Source of the DNA: Candidatus Rokuibacteriota bacterium
Lineage (GTDB): Bacteria; Methylomirabilota; Methylomirabilia; Rokubacteriales; CSP1-6
Assembly: GCA_016184365.1 (NCBI GenBank)
Contig: JACPCW010000084.1
Span: 58,027 to 122,026, forward strand
Reading direction: 5' to 3'
DNA length: 64,000 bases
Shown here: one piece after another, positions 25,596 to 36,511 of the stretch
How positions within the stretch are numbered: position 1 is the first letter of the stretch
How the letters are laid out: each line of letters opens with the position of its first letter
Translations under genes and position numbers: made by a program
The notes under the pieces: model-generated
The model's database searches: none
The model's input: only the letters and a program-made list of their open reading frames with translations
What the model was told of the DNA's origin: nothing

Positions 25596-26859
25596 CGCGC
25601 GAAGACGAGCACGCCGCGCTTCAGCACGTGGCTCACGTGATTGACGCCGTAGTGATAGGACAGAGAACGCCAGCCCGGCACGTCGGCGAGCACGAGATCG
25701 CACTGCTTTCCCGGGCGCAGCGAGCCGATCTCGCCCTCGAGCCCCATCGCGTGCGCGCCGTGAAGCGTGACGCCGAGCAGCGCTTCCTCGGGACTCATCT
25801 TCATCTGGCTCACCGCCATGGTCATCACGAGCTGCAGGTTGCCGCCCATCGAGGAGCCGGGATTGAAGTCGGACGCCAGCGCCACGCGCACGCCGGTGTC
25901 GAGGAACGTGCGCGCGGGCGCGTACGGCAGCCCGAGGAAGAACGCCGTGCCCGGCAGCAGCGCGGCGGTGACACCGGCCTTCGCCATGGCCGCGACGCCC
26001 TCCGGTCGCGCCTTCAGGAGGTGATCGGCGGACAACGCCCCCATCTCGGCGGCGAGCTCGGCGCCGCCGAGGGTGACGAACTCGTCGGCGTGGAACTTCG
26101 CCCGCAGCCCGGCGGCGGCGCCGGCTTCGAGGATGCGCCGTGTCTGCGCGATCGAGAACACGCCCTCCTCGCAGAAGACGTCGACGTAGCGCGCGAGCCG
26201 GCGTTCGGCGACGGCCGGGAGCATCTCGTTCACGATCAGGTCGACGTACGCGTCGGGCCGATCGCGATACTCGGGCGGGATCTCGTGCGCGCCACAGAAG
26301 TTCGCGGACACGTCGACGGGCTGGCTCTCACCGGCGCGGCCGATCGCTTCGAGCATCTTGATCTCGTCGCGGGTGGTGAGCCCGTACCCGGACTTCACCT
26401 CCACCGTCGTCGTGCCGTGCGCCAGCAGCATCGCGAGCCGCGGCCGCGCCAGCTCGACGAGCTCGTCGGCGGTCGCATCGCGTGTCGCGCGGACGGTGGA
26501 GAGAATGCCGCCGCCGGCCGCGGCGATCTCCCGGTAGCTCGCGCCGCGCGCCCGCATCGCGTACTCCGCTTCGCGCGACCCGGCGAAGACGAGATGCGTG
26601 TGCGAATCGACGAAGCCCGGCACGGCCACGCGGCCGCGCGCGTCGAGTCGCCGGCCGTTGGCGACGAGCCTGACCTTGTCATCCGCGTCGGCCGCCGCGC
26701 CGATCCAGACGATGCGGCCCGCCTGCGCCGCGAGCGCGCCGTCGGTGACGACGCCGAGCGGTCCGTCACCGAGCTCCGGCTCGCACGTGACGAGCTCGCG
26801 CAGACCCGTCACGAGCAGGTCCGCGGTCATGAGGCCCGTCGAACGCGGCGGTCGCTTGC

Positions 26860-26863
<4 letters not shown>
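25592..26863 (-). CDS. hutI: Imidazolonepropionase
   Basis: Third step: 4-imidazolone-5-propanoate to N-formimino-L-glutamate. The zinc-site motifs are [13 protein letters not shown] (HxH), FHADEF and [13 protein letters not shown], with the substrate loop [17 protein letters not shown]. Start taken as GTG 26863, which overlaps the hutU stop (GTGA) as most neighbours do; an ATG at 26830 gives the more usual N-terminus [10 protein letters not shown] and is an equally good choice. No clear ribosome site precedes either. Confidence 0.93.
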
Positions 26864-28524
<1,661 letters not shown>

Positions 28525-28542
28525 GGGTCTCCTCCGATCTAA

Positions 28543-28611
28543 CGGGGGGCCCCGACATGGCCCCCAGACCCCCAAGCATTCGGAGCGTCCCGGGAAACCC
28601 GTGACGCTCCT
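28543..28611 (+). repeat. Two-hairpin element, copy 5
   Basis: Lies between fabI (stop at 28612) and the hutU ribosome site. GGGGGGCCCCGACATGG with complement, AGACCCCCAAGCATTCGG, then hairpin 2 AGCGTCCCGGG/CCCGTGACGCT. Since both genes are on the minus strand it could act as a fabI terminator or an attenuator before hutU. Confidence 0.85.
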
Positions 28612-29385
28612 CTACACCCCCATGATGTGGAACCCGCAGTCGACGTAGAGGACCTCGCCGGTGATGCCGGACGCCATCGGCGACAGCAGAAAGAGCGCGG
28701 CGTCGCCGATCTCGCGCGGCTCCACGTTGCGGCGGAGCGGCGCCTTCTCCGCATGATGCGTCAGCATCCCGGTGAACCCGCGCACGCCGCGCGCCGCGAG
28801 GGTGTTGACGGGGCCCGCCGACAGCGCGTTCACGCGAATGTTCTTCGGTCCGAGATTCGCGGCGAGGTAGCGCACGGACGCCTCGAGCGACGCCTTCGCG
28901 ACGCCCATGACGTTGTAGCCGGCGGTGACCTTCTCCGCGCCGTAGTACGTCAACGCGAGAACGGCGCCGCCGCCCGACTTCTCCATCAGCGGCATCGCCG
29001 CGCGCGTGAGGCCGACGAGCGAGTACGCCGAGATGTCGTGCGCGACGCGGAAGCCTTCGCGCTCGGTCGCGACGAAATCGTTCTTGAGATCTTCCGGCCG
29101 CGCGAAGGCGATCGAATGCACGAGGGCGTCCAGGCGGCCGAGATCGCGCTCGACGCCGCTGAAGAGCGCGCCGATCTCGTCGTCCGACGTGACGTCGAGC
29201 GGGTACAGCACCGAGCCGGGCCGCGTGCCCGCGAGCTCTTCGACGTTCTCCTTCAGCCGCTCGCCCTGGTACGTGAACGCGAGCCGCATGCCGGCCGCGC
29301 TCAGCGCCTGCGCGATGGCCCACGCGATCGATCGTTTGTTCGCCACACCGCAGACGAGACCGGTCTTGCCGTCGAGGAGCCCCAT
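28612..29385 (-). CDS. fabI: Enoyl-[acyl-carrier-protein] reductase (NADH)
   Basis: Last reduction of each fatty-acid elongation cycle. 257 residues: LLDGKTGLVCGVANKRSIAW carries the FabI nucleotide site, LVHSIAFARPEDL follows, and the catalytic pair is in YYGAEKVTAGYNVMGVAK (Tyr-x6-Lys). RVNALSAGPVNTLAARGV completes the pattern. Divergent from the aldolase gene, with a shared AGTATACT 8 nt before its ATG. Confidence 0.96.
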   Translation of the reverse strand: MGLLDGKTGLVCGVANKRSIAWAIAQALSAAGMRLAFTYQGERLKENVEELAGTRPGSVLYPLDVTSDDEIGALFSGVERDLGRLDALVHSIAFARPEDLKNDFVATEREGFRVAHDISAYSLVGLTRAAMPLMEKSGGGAVLALTYYGAEKVTAGYNVMGVAKASLEASVRYLAANLGPKNIRVNALSAGPVNTLAARGVRGFTGMLTHHAEKAPLRRNVEPREIGDAALFLLSPMASGITGEVLYVDCGFHIMGV

Positions 29386-29393
29386 GGGGGCAG

Positions 29394-29401
29394 AGTATAC
29401 T
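29394..29401. promoter_or_regulatory. Palindromic AGTATACT serving as -10 for divergent genes
   Basis: Read on the minus strand it gives TATACT 8 nt before the fabI ATG (leaderless spacing). On the plus strand it gives TATACT 40 nt before the aldolase ATG. No clear -35 boxes. Overlapping promoters would make the two directions compete. Confidence 0.5.
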
Positions 29402-29441
29402 CGGCGGGCGGCGATCCCATTTCCCCGATCCGAGGTTTTCC

Positions 29442-30212
29442 ATGCGTACGAATCACGTCAAGCAGCGGCTCCGCGCGGGCCAGCCCGCGTTCGGCAGCCT
29501 GCTGAACATCGGCGATCCGCTCGTCGCCGAGATGATGGCGTCGGTCGGATTCGACTGGCTGCTCGTCGACACGGAGCACGGGCCGATCGATCTCGCGACG
29601 ATGGCGCAGATGTTCGCCGTCGTGACGCGCTATCCGGTGGCGCCGTTCGCGCGCGTGCACGCGATCACGGAGGAGAACATCAAGCGCGTGCTCGACGCCG
29701 GCGCCTGGGGCGTGCTCGGCCCGAACGTCCGCACGCGCGACGAAGCCGAGCGTCTCGTCGCCTCGTGCACGTACCCGCCGGCCGGCGTGCGGAGCCTCGG
29801 CGCCGGGCGCTTCGCGCTGTCGTTCCACACCGACGCACCGACGTACTTCGCGCGCGCCAACGACGAGATCCTCGTCATCGCGCAGATCGAGCACGTCGAG
29901 GCGATCAAGAACATCGACGCGATCCTCTCGGTGCCGGGCGTCGACGCCTGCTACGTCGGGCCGAACGACCTCTGCGCGTCGATGGGGCTGGCGCCCTCCC
30001 TCGAGCCGCCGCACCGCGAGTTCGACGAGGCGATGCAGATCGTGTTCGCCGCGGCGAAGCGGCACGGCGTCGTGCCCGGCATTCACTGCGCGACGACGGA
30101 GACCGTGAATCGCCGCATCCGTGAAGGGTGGCCGCTCGTCGGCATGGTGAACGACCAGCGCTTCCTCGTCTCGGCGGCGAAGGCGGCGCGCGACGCGGTG
30201 AAGACGTCATGA
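29442..30212 (+). CDS. HpcH/HpaI-family aldolase
   Basis: Class II pyruvate-type aldolase, 256 residues: FGSLLNIGDPLVAEMMASVG start, LLVDTEHGPIDL, a metal-binding Glu in VIAQIEHVEAIKNID and Asp in YVGPNDLCASMG. The family cleaves hydroxy-oxo acids to pyruvate (or similar) and an aldehyde, as in aromatic-compound breakdown. Directly followed by an LLM oxidoreductase with an ATGA overlap, suggesting a shared catabolic role. Substrate unknown. Confidence 0.9.
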   Translation: MRTNHVKQRLRAGQPAFGSLLNIGDPLVAEMMASVGFDWLLVDTEHGPIDLATMAQMFAVVTRYPVAPFARVHAITEENIKRVLDAGAWGVLGPNVRTRDEAERLVASCTYPPAGVRSLGAGRFALSFHTDAPTYFARANDEILVIAQIEHVEAIKNIDAILSVPGVDACYVGPNDLCASMGLAPSLEPPHREFDEAMQIVFAAAKRHGVVPGIHCATTETVNRRIREGWPLVGMVNDQRFLVSAAKAARDAVKTS

Positions 30213-31210
30213 CGAAGACCGGCCTCGCGTGCCCGTTCCTCCACGTCTTCGGCGCCGACGGCTACCTCGACTTCATCCGCGAGGTCGAGACGCGCGGCTA
30301 TCACACCGCGTGGATCGGCGAGACCGCCGCGTCGGACGCCATCGCGACCATGACGCTGATCGCCAGCCGGACGACGACGCTGTCGGTCGCGAGCGGCGTC
30401 ATTCCGCTGCAGACGCGCACACCGACCGTGCTCGCGATGGGGGCCGCGACGATCGCGCGCATCGCGCCGGGTCGCGTCGCCCTCGGCCTCGGCCTGTCGA
30501 GTCCGGTCATCGTCGGCGACTGGAACGGGCTGCGCTACTCGTCGTCGCTCGAACAGCTGCGCGAGGCCGTCCACATCATGCGCGGCCTCCTGGCCGGCGA
30601 CCGCGTCACGTTCGACGGCAAGCACTATCGCGTGAAGAACGTCCGGCTGCTCGCGCCGCCACCGCCGACGCCGCCGAAGATCGTCCTCGCGGCGCTCGGA
30701 CCGCGCGCGCTCGAGCTCGCCGGCGAGATCGCCGACGGCGTGCTGCTCAACTGGATCGCGCCCGAGACGGTCGCGTCGTCGATCCGTCACCTCGAAGCGG
30801 GCGCGAAGCGCGCCGGCCGCACGCTCGACGGCTTCGAGATCGCGGCGTTCGTCCGCGTGTCCGTCATCGACGAGCCGGAGCCGGCGCGGCAGGCGCTCGC
30901 GCGCGAGATCACGCCGTACGCGACGGTGCCGTCGTACGCGACGTTCTTCCGGGCGTCCGGCTACGCGGCCGAGATCGAGGCGCTGCAGGCCGCGTGGAAG
31001 GCGGGCGATCGCGCCGGCGCGGTGAAGCATCTGTCGGCGCGCGTGCTCGAGGGGCTCGGCGTCATCGGGCGCGAGGACGACTGCCGGCGCCGCTTCGCCG
31101 ACTTCGCGCGCTCGGGGCTCACGATGCCCGTCGTCGTGCCGTTCGTCCCGGACACCGGCGGCGGCGACCCGCGCGCGGCGCTCGTGCGCACGATGCGCGC
31201 GTTTCCGTGA
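30209..31210 (+). CDS. LLM-class flavin-dependent oxidoreductase
   Basis: Luciferase-like TIM barrel using F420 or FMN, 333 residues. Seen: FIREVETRGYHTAWIGE near the start, LASGVIP-like VASGVIPLQTRTP, GRVALGLGLSS, and PPKIVLAALGPRALELAGEIADGVL typical of F420-dependent members. The ATG overlaps the aldolase stop (ATGA). The cofactor cannot be decided by eye. Confidence 0.87.
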   Translation: MTKTGLACPFLHVFGADGYLDFIREVETRGYHTAWIGETAASDAIATMTLIASRTTTLSVASGVIPLQTRTPTVLAMGAATIARIAPGRVALGLGLSSPVIVGDWNGLRYSSSLEQLREAVHIMRGLLAGDRVTFDGKHYRVKNVRLLAPPPPTPPKIVLAALGPRALELAGEIADGVLLNWIAPETVASSIRHLEAGAKRAGRTLDGFEIAAFVRVSVIDEPEPARQALAREITPYATVPSYATFFRASGYAAEIEALQAAWKAGDRAGAVKHLSARVLEGLGVIGREDDCRRRFADFARSGLTMPVVVPFVPDTGGGDPRAALVRTMRAFP

Positions 31211-31947
31211 CCGCCGGCGCGCTCCGCGTTCTCGGCGTGATCCCCGCGCGGCTGGCTTCGACGCGTCTGCCCCGCAAGGTCCTGCGCGAGATCGGCGGCC
31301 GGCCGATGATCGCGCACGTCTTCGCCGGCGCGCGGCGGGCCGCGTCGCTCGATCACCTCGTCGTCGCGACCGATTCGAAGGACGTGCAGGACGCGTGCGC
31401 GGCGCACGGTATTCCCGCGGTCATGACGTCGCCGGATCATCCGTCCGGCACGGATCGCGTCTGGGAAGTCGCGCGGACGCACCCGGCCGACGTGTACGTC
31501 AACATCCAGGGCGATGAGCCGCTCATCTCGCCGGCGCACATCGACGCGCTCGTCCGTCCCTTCCACGAGCGGCCCGCGACCCAGGTCGCGACGCTCAAGA
31601 TCCGCGCGACCGACGAGGAGGCGCAGAGCCGCACCGTCAACAAGGTCGTCTGCGATCTCGACGGGCGCGCGCTCTATTTCTCGAAGTGGGCCGTGCCCTT
31701 CGACCGCGACAACCGCGGCGTCGTGCGCTACAAGCACATCGGGCTCTACGCCTATCGCGCCGCGGCGCTCGAGGCGTTTCACGGGTGGCCGCCATCGCCG
31801 CTCGAGATCACCGAGGGGCTCGAGCAGCTGCGGTTCCTCGAGCACGGCGTCCCGATCGTCGTCGCGGAGACCGATCAGCCCGTCATCGGGGTCGACACCG
31901 AGGAGGATCTGCGCGCCGTCGAGGCCTTCCTCGCACGGATGCGTTGA
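31207..31947 (+). CDS. kdsB: 3-deoxy-manno-octulosonate cytidylyltransferase
   Basis: Activates Kdo with CTP for lipopolysaccharide core synthesis, a strong sign of an outer membrane. 246 residues: VIPARLASTRLPRKVLREIGG, TSPDHPSGTDRVWEVA, VNIQGDEPLISPAHID and the ALYFSKWAVPFDRD segment are all diagnostic. GTG start overlaps the preceding stop (GTGA). Grouped oddly with catabolic genes and a transporter; coupling may be positional only. Confidence 0.95.
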   Translation: MTAGALRVLGVIPARLASTRLPRKVLREIGGRPMIAHVFAGARRAASLDHLVVATDSKDVQDACAAHGIPAVMTSPDHPSGTDRVWEVARTHPADVYVNIQGDEPLISPAHIDALVRPFHERPATQVATLKIRATDEEAQSRTVNKVVCDLDGRALYFSKWAVPFDRDNRGVVRYKHIGLYAYRAAALEAFHGWPPSPLEITEGLEQLRFLEHGVPIVVAETDQPVIGVDTEEDLRAVEAFLARMR

Positions 31948-33146
31948 CGCACGGCTCGCAGCGGTTCGCGATCATCGGGCTGATCCTGGCGGCGCAGACG
32001 CTCGCGAACGTCGGTCCGCTCGGCATCCCGGCGATCGCGTCGCTGATCCGCGCGGACCTCGGCCTGACGCTCGCGCAGGCCGGCTCGTTTCTCTCCGCGT
32101 ACTACGTCGGGCCCGTCCTCATGTCGATTCCCGCGGGCGCGATCGCCGATCGCTACGGCATCGTCACGACCCTCGTCGGCGGTCAGCTCGTCATCGCGGC
32201 GGGATTGCTCGCGGTGAGCGCATCACCGTCCTACGGCGTGCTCGCGGTGCTCATGATGCTCGCGGGCTGCGGCTACGGCATGTTGAATCCGACGTCGACG
32301 AAGGCCGTGCTGGCATGGTCGCGACCCGGCGAGCGCGCGACGATGGTCGGCCTGAAGCAGGTCGGACTGCCGTTCGGCGGCGCGCTCGGCGCTGCGCTGC
32401 TGCCCGTGCTGGCGCTCGCCGTCGGCTGGCGCACCGCGGTCGCCGCATCGGGGCTGATCATCGCCGCGATGGGCGTCGCGTCATGGCTGCTCTATCGCGA
32501 TCCGCCCGGCGCGCGGGATGCCGCGCCGACCGTGCCGGCGCCGGGCCGCGTCCGCGCCGTGTTCCGGACCCGCGATCTCTGGCTGCTCGCCATCTCGACG
32601 GCGATCTTCGCCGCGCTCCAGACGGTGTGGATGGCGTTCCTCGTGCTGTATCTCCAGGAAATCGTCGGCATCCCGCTCGTCGTCGCGGGCCGCTATCTCG
32701 CGCTCGCACAGGCGGCGGGCATGGCCGGCCGCATCGGGTTCGGGCTGCTCTCCGATCGCGTGTTCGGCGGCCGGCGACGGATCACGCTCGCCGTCGCCGG
32801 CACGGGCTCGGCGCTGTGCTCCATCGCGCTCGCGTTCACCGGCCCCGGCGCGTCGGTCGCGTGGCTCGTCCCGCTCGCGTTCGTGGGCGGGTTCGTCGTG
32901 ATCGGCTGGAACGGCGTGCAGCACACGTGGATGGCGGAGCTCGCCGGGCCGGCGGCGGCGGGCACCGCGGTCGGCCTCGGCCTGGCCGTCTCGTCCGGCG
33001 GCGTCATGCTCGGCCCGCCGATCTTCGGCTGGCTCGTCGAAGCCGTCGGTGGCTACCGTCCGGCGTGGATCGCGCTCGCGCTGTCGATGGCGGCCGGGCT
33101 CGTCATCCTCGGGCAGATCCGCGAGCGCCCGCGGATGGCGGCCTAG
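31944..33146 (+). CDS. MFS transporter
   Basis: 400 residues with twelve predicted membrane spans. The first loop motif is IADRYGIVTTLVGG and the second-half copy is LLSDRVFGGRRRI. TTG start at 31944 overlaps the kdsB stop (TTGA). Substrate cannot be told; the upstream aldolase and oxidoreductase suggest uptake of an organic acid or aromatic, but this is inference. Confidence 0.85.
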   Translation: MTHGSQRFAIIGLILAAQTLANVGPLGIPAIASLIRADLGLTLAQAGSFLSAYYVGPVLMSIPAGAIADRYGIVTTLVGGQLVIAAGLLAVSASPSYGVLAVLMMLAGCGYGMLNPTSTKAVLAWSRPGERATMVGLKQVGLPFGGALGAALLPVLALAVGWRTAVAASGLIIAAMGVASWLLYRDPPGARDAAPTVPAPGRVRAVFRTRDLWLLAISTAIFAALQTVWMAFLVLYLQEIVGIPLVVAGRYLALAQAAGMAGRIGFGLLSDRVFGGRRRITLAVAGTGSALCSIALAFTGPGASVAWLVPLAFVGGFVVIGWNGVQHTWMAELAGPAAAGTAVGLGLAVSSGGVMLGPPIFGWLVEAVGGYRPAWIALALSMAAGLVILGQIRERPRMAA

Positions 33147-33185
33147 GCGGCGGTCGTTCGCGCGACCGATCGGATGGCACCGGGC

Positions 33186-33191
33186 TAGAAT
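33186..33191 (+). promoter_or_regulatory. -10 box TAGAAT, leaderless spacing
   Basis: TAGAAT (5 of 6 to consensus) sits 6 nt before the GTG of the small membrane protein at 33198. No Shine-Dalgarno and no clear -35 box. Confidence 0.45.
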
Positions 33192-33197
33192 CGCCGC

Positions 33198-33521
33198 GTG
33201 AGACCCGTCCGGTGGACCGTGATGCTCCTCGCGCTGTACATCGCGCTCGACGTCCTCGATCCGTCGATCCCCGGCATCTTCTTCTTCGATTCCGACGAGC
33301 TGTTCGTCGACACCGTCGTCGATTCGAAGGCGCATCCTGCGCCCGTCGACGCGGACGTTCGCGGCACCGCCGAGCCGGGCCTCCGCCTCGCCGTGTCGAC
33401 GCCGGCGCCCGCTCGCGCCGATCACGCCGGACGCGAATCGCGCGTCCGGCGCACCGTCCGCAGGGATCTCCGCGACGACCCGTCGCGCGGCCCCGACTCC
33501 GCTCCGTCCGACGACCACTAG
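33198..33521 (+). CDS. Small membrane-anchored hypothetical protein
   Basis: Unrecognised, 107 residues. One N-terminal membrane helix (WTVMLLALYIALDVL), then FFFDSDELFVDTVVD, an acidic patch, and a charged, low-complexity Arg/Asp/Pro tail. The tail looks disordered. Support comes from the GTG with a -10 box at leaderless distance and an open frame in a gap of suitable size; no family is known to me. Confidence 0.45.
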   Translation: MRPVRWTVMLLALYIALDVLDPSIPGIFFFDSDELFVDTVVDSKAHPAPVDADVRGTAEPGLRLAVSTPAPARADHAGRESRVRRTVRRDLRDDPSRGPDSAPSDDH

Positions 33522-33603
33522 TCCACGTCCCTCGCCCGGGTTCCCGGCGACGACACGCCGCATGACCGCGGCGTTCTCTTCACGACGTGGAGGAGTGGAC
33601 CGA

Positions 33604-34053
33604 GTGGATCTGCATCGACAGCTCGTGGAGTACCTCGCGCAGCATCCGGACACCCGCAGCTGCCTCGGCTGTCTGGCCAGGGAGCTCGGCGCGAGCCGGA
33701 AACGACTGGAAGACGCGTTCCGGCGGGTCGCCGCCGAGCGCGTGGTTCAGAAGCAGTACACGCCCTGCCCGCGCTGCCGGCGCGTGAAGCTCGTCTACTG
33801 GACGGAGCCGGCCGCCGCGCCGCGCGCGCCGGTGACGCCGCCACCGCGACGAGACGGCCGCGAGCTCCGGGTCGGCGATCTCGTGAAGTGGCGCACGGGC
33901 GCGTCGGTCGTCGTGGGGCGCGTCGTCGGATTCACGACGCGCGAGGACCGGCCGCACGTCATCGTGCGATGGCTCGCCGACCGGCTCGCGCCGAATCCCA
34001 GCACGGAGCCGCTGCATCGGGTGGAGCGCCTCGAGGAACGGCCGGACGGCTGA
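33604..34053 (+). CDS. Putative HTH/zinc-ribbon-like small protein
   Basis: 149 residues from the GTG at 33604, chosen because GGAGGAG stands 8 nt before it. The N-terminal part (LHRQLVEYLAQHPD, then LARELGASRKRLEDAFRRVA) reads as a winged or helix-turn-helix fold. CPRCRRVKLVYW looks like half of a zinc ribbon; with CLGCL upstream it could supply four cysteines. The C-terminal part GRELRVGDLVKWRTGASVVV..RVVGF is SH3/KOW-like. A DNA- or RNA-binding role is possible but unproven. Confidence 0.6.
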   Translation: MDLHRQLVEYLAQHPDTRSCLGCLARELGASRKRLEDAFRRVAAERVVQKQYTPCPRCRRVKLVYWTEPAAAPRAPVTPPPRRDGRELRVGDLVKWRTGASVVVGRVVGFTTREDRPHVIVRWLADRLAPNPSTEPLHRVERLEERPDG

Positions 34054-34075
34054 CGGGCTGAATCGCGATGTCGAG

Positions 34076-34144
34076 ACGGGCCCGGGTTCACCCCGGGTCC
34101 GTCGAGCGCCGGGGGGTCTGGGGGGCCATGTCGGGGCCCCCCAT
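34076..34144 (-). repeat. Two-hairpin element, copy 6
   Basis: Minus-strand copy that overlaps the end of mscS and supplies its stop codon: GGGGGGCCCCGACATGG.., AGACCCCCCGGCGCTCG, and hairpin 2 GGACCCGGGGT/ACCCCGGGTCC-like arms around TGA. Confidence 0.85.
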
Positions 34145-35134
34145 GTAGACGATCCGCGAAGGGAACGGAATCGTGATGCCCTCGTCGCGGAACCGCCGCA
34201 GCACGCGCTTGCGGAGCTGGTGCTGGACTTCGAACTGATCGACGAACGACGCGACGTGGCAGACGAGCGTGAAGTCGAGCGAGCTTTCGCCGAAGCCGGG
34301 AATGAGCCGGGCCAGCGGTTTCGGCTCGGCGAGCAGCCCGGGCACCTCGCCGATCGCGCGGTTGGCCTCTTCGAGGAGCACGCGCTCGACGTGGTCGGCG
34401 TCGCTGCCGTACGCCACGCCGATCCGCACGAGGAGCGCCATGCGTGATTCCGGCAGGTCGTAGTTCGTGATGGTCGACTGCGCGACCTTGTGGTTCGGCA
34501 CGATGATGACCGTGTTCTGCAGCATCCGCAGCCGCGTGGAGCGCCAGCCGACGTCGACGACGTGGCCTTCCACGCCGTCGGCGAGCTTCACGTAATCGCC
34601 GACACGGATCGGCTTGTCCGCGAGCAGGTGCATGCCCGCGAAGAGGTTCTGCAGCGTGTCCTGCAGCGCGAGCGCGACGGCCAGACCGCCGACGCCGAGC
34701 GCGGTGAGGATCGGCGTGATCTGAATGCCGAGCGACGAGAGCAGCACGAGCAGACCGAGGACGAGCACGACCAGGCGCACCGAGGTCTGCGCCCAGCCCG
34801 TCACGCCGCCGCTCAGCGCGCGGCGCTCGCCGGCCGCCGCCACGAGCGACGACAGCACGTGCGCGAACGTGATCGTCACGGACAGGATCACGGCCGCTTC
34901 GAGCACGAGCGAGAGCTGGCGGGTGAGCCGCACCGGCATGTCGGCGACCTCGACGGCGACGGCGAGGCCGAGGACGACGCACCACAGCACGGACGGCAGG
35001 CGCAGCGCGCGGACGAACGCGCGGTCCCCGCCGGGCGCATACCGGCGAAAGCCCGCGAAGAGCGCCGCGCGGAACATGAGCGCGGCGAACAGCGCCGCGC
35101 CGAACGCGAGCGCGGGCCACACGAGCGGCGTCAT
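34088..35134 (-). CDS. Mechanosensitive channel, MscS family
   Basis: Tension-gated inner-membrane channel releasing solutes on osmotic downshock. 348 residues: four membrane spans in the first 150, pore helix TALGVGGLAVALALQDTLQNLFAG, then the beta domain IRVGDYVKLADGVEGHVVDVGWRSTRLRM and TIIVPNHKVAQSTITNYD. The natural C-terminus ends near GITIPFPSRIVYM; about 17 further residues (GGPDMAPQTPRRSTDPG) come from a two-hairpin element. Confidence 0.93.
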   Translation of the reverse strand: MTPLVWPALAFGAALFAALMFRAALFAGFRRYAPGGDRAFVRALRLPSVLWCVVLGLAVAVEVADMPVRLTRQLSLVLEAAVILSVTITFAHVLSSLVAAAGERRALSGGVTGWAQTSVRLVVLVLGLLVLLSSLGIQITPILTALGVGGLAVALALQDTLQNLFAGMHLLADKPIRVGDYVKLADGVEGHVVDVGWRSTRLRMLQNTVIIVPNHKVAQSTITNYDLPESRMALLVRIGVAYGSDADHVERVLLEEANRAIGEVPGLLAEPKPLARLIPGFGESSLDFTLVCHVASFVDQFEVQHQLRKRVLRRFRDEGITIPFPSRIVYMGGPDMAPQTPRRSTDPG

Positions 35135-35182
35135 GCGCTGAGAATACCAGCCGCCGTCGCGTCGGCCGGCCGCGAGGTGCGG

Positions 35183-35188
35183 TATGGT
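35183..35188 (+). promoter_or_regulatory. -10-like TATGGT before the second MFS gene
   Basis: TATGGT lies 8 nt before the ATG at 35197 with no ribosome site between. Weak on its own; it follows the leaderless pattern seen elsewhere. Confidence 0.35.
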
Positions 35189-35196
35189 TGGGGCGC

Positions 35197-36429
35197 ATGC
35201 GGCGACCGGTCTTCTACGGGTGGGTGGTGCTCGGCGCGTCGTCGCTCGTCGTGTGCCTCGGCATGGGCACGCTCTTCTCCCTCGGCGTGTTCCTCAAGCC
35301 GATGGAAGACTCGATGGGCTGGAGCCGGAGCGCGATCAGCAGCGTCGCGCTCTTCAACTGGATCGCGATGGGCCTCGGCTCGTTCGTCTGGGGCGCGCTG
35401 TCCGATCGCATCGGCGCGCGCCTCGTCACCGTCGCCGGCGGTGGCCTCCTCGGCCTCGGCATGGTGCTCTCGAGCCAGGTCACGACGATCTGGGCGCTGA
35501 ACCTGACGTTCGGCGTCATGGTCGGCTTCGCGGTCGGCGCGTTCTACGCGCCGCTGTCGGCGACGGCGACGCGCTGGTTCACGACGAACCGCGGCCTGGC
35601 CGTGGCGATCGTCAGTGCGGGCATCGGCGTCGGCATTCTCGCGATCGCACCGCTCGCGCGGTGGCTGACGACGCTCTTCGACTGGCGAGTCGCCATGCTC
35701 ATCCTCGGCGACCTCGCGTGGCTCGTGATCATCCCGGTCGGCCTGCTGATCCGCAACGCGCCGGGCGACATGGGCGCCGTGGCGATGGGCGGCGCCGCGG
35801 CGCACGACGAGCGGCAGTTCAGCGCCCGGGAAGCGTTCGCGTCGCCGCAGTTCTGGATCATCGCCCTCACGCACTTCGCGTGCTGCGCCGCGCACTCCGG
35901 TCCGATCTTCCACATGGTGACGCACGCGATCGATCAGGGCGTCGCGCGGATGGCGGCCGCGAGCGTGCTCGGCGTGTCGGGTCTGGCGTCCGTGCTCGGG
36001 CGCATCGGCTGCGGCGTGCTCGCCGACCGGTTCGGCGCGAAGCGCACGCTCATCGCCGGCCTCGTGCTCCAGGCCCTGACGATTTCGCTCTATCTCGTGA
36101 CGAAGGACCTCGGCGGGTTCTACGCGCTCAGCATCGGGTTCGGCATCGCCTACGGCGGCGTGATGCCGCTCTACGCGCTCCTGATCCGTCAATACTTCGG
36201 CGAGCGGGTGATGGGCACCGCGTACGGCGGCGTCTTCCTCGTGTCGACGCTCGGCATGGGGCTCGGATCCTTCGCGGGCGGCGTCTTCTACGACCGGCTC
36301 GGCAGCTACGCCGGGCTCTTCATCGCCTCGCTCGCGATCGGCGCCGTCGCCGCGCTGCTCGCGCTCGCATTCCGGCCGCCGCGGCCGTCGCCCGCCCGCC
36401 TGGAAATCGCCGGCAGCGCGGCCCGCTGA
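35197..36429 (+). CDS. MFS transporter (OFA/monocarboxylate-like)
   Basis: 410 residues, twelve spans. The start FYGWVVLGASSLVVCLGMGT and the loop WGALSDRIGARLV are typical of the oxalate/formate or monocarboxylate-type MFS subfamily, and the second half has GVLADRFGAKRTLIAG. Position between mscS (divergent) and an ABC operon gives no substrate hint. Confidence 0.86.
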   Translation: MRRPVFYGWVVLGASSLVVCLGMGTLFSLGVFLKPMEDSMGWSRSAISSVALFNWIAMGLGSFVWGALSDRIGARLVTVAGGGLLGLGMVLSSQVTTIWALNLTFGVMVGFAVGAFYAPLSATATRWFTTNRGLAVAIVSAGIGVGILAIAPLARWLTTLFDWRVAMLILGDLAWLVIIPVGLLIRNAPGDMGAVAMGGAAAHDERQFSAREAFASPQFWIIALTHFACCAAHSGPIFHMVTHAIDQGVARMAAASVLGVSGLASVLGRIGCGVLADRFGAKRTLIAGLVLQALTISLYLVTKDLGGFYALSIGFGIAYGGVMPLYALLIRQYFGERVMGTAYGGVFLVSTLGMGLGSFAGGVFYDRLGSYAGLFIASLAIGAVAALLALAFRPPRPSPARLEIAGSAAR

Positions 36430-36431
36430 GG

Positions 36432-36437
36432 TATGAT
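36432..36437 (+). promoter_or_regulatory. -10 box for the sugar-type ABC operon
   Basis: TATGAT (5 of 6) about 75 nt before the binding-protein ATG. The -35 region overlaps the MFS gene and is not recognisable. A GGGAGGGA ribosome site precedes the ATG. Confidence 0.45.
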
Positions 36438-36511
36438 GCCGAACCCGAGAGCAGTCCCGCTGGTTTCCGACGAAAGCCTCGCTCACGCGACCTGACCCAG
36501 GGAGGGACCAC

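Noticed and set aside
28525..28575. Extended HutU N-terminus
   Set aside because: The extra residues come from repeat copy 5 and lie upstream of a strong ribosome site in front of GTG 28524.
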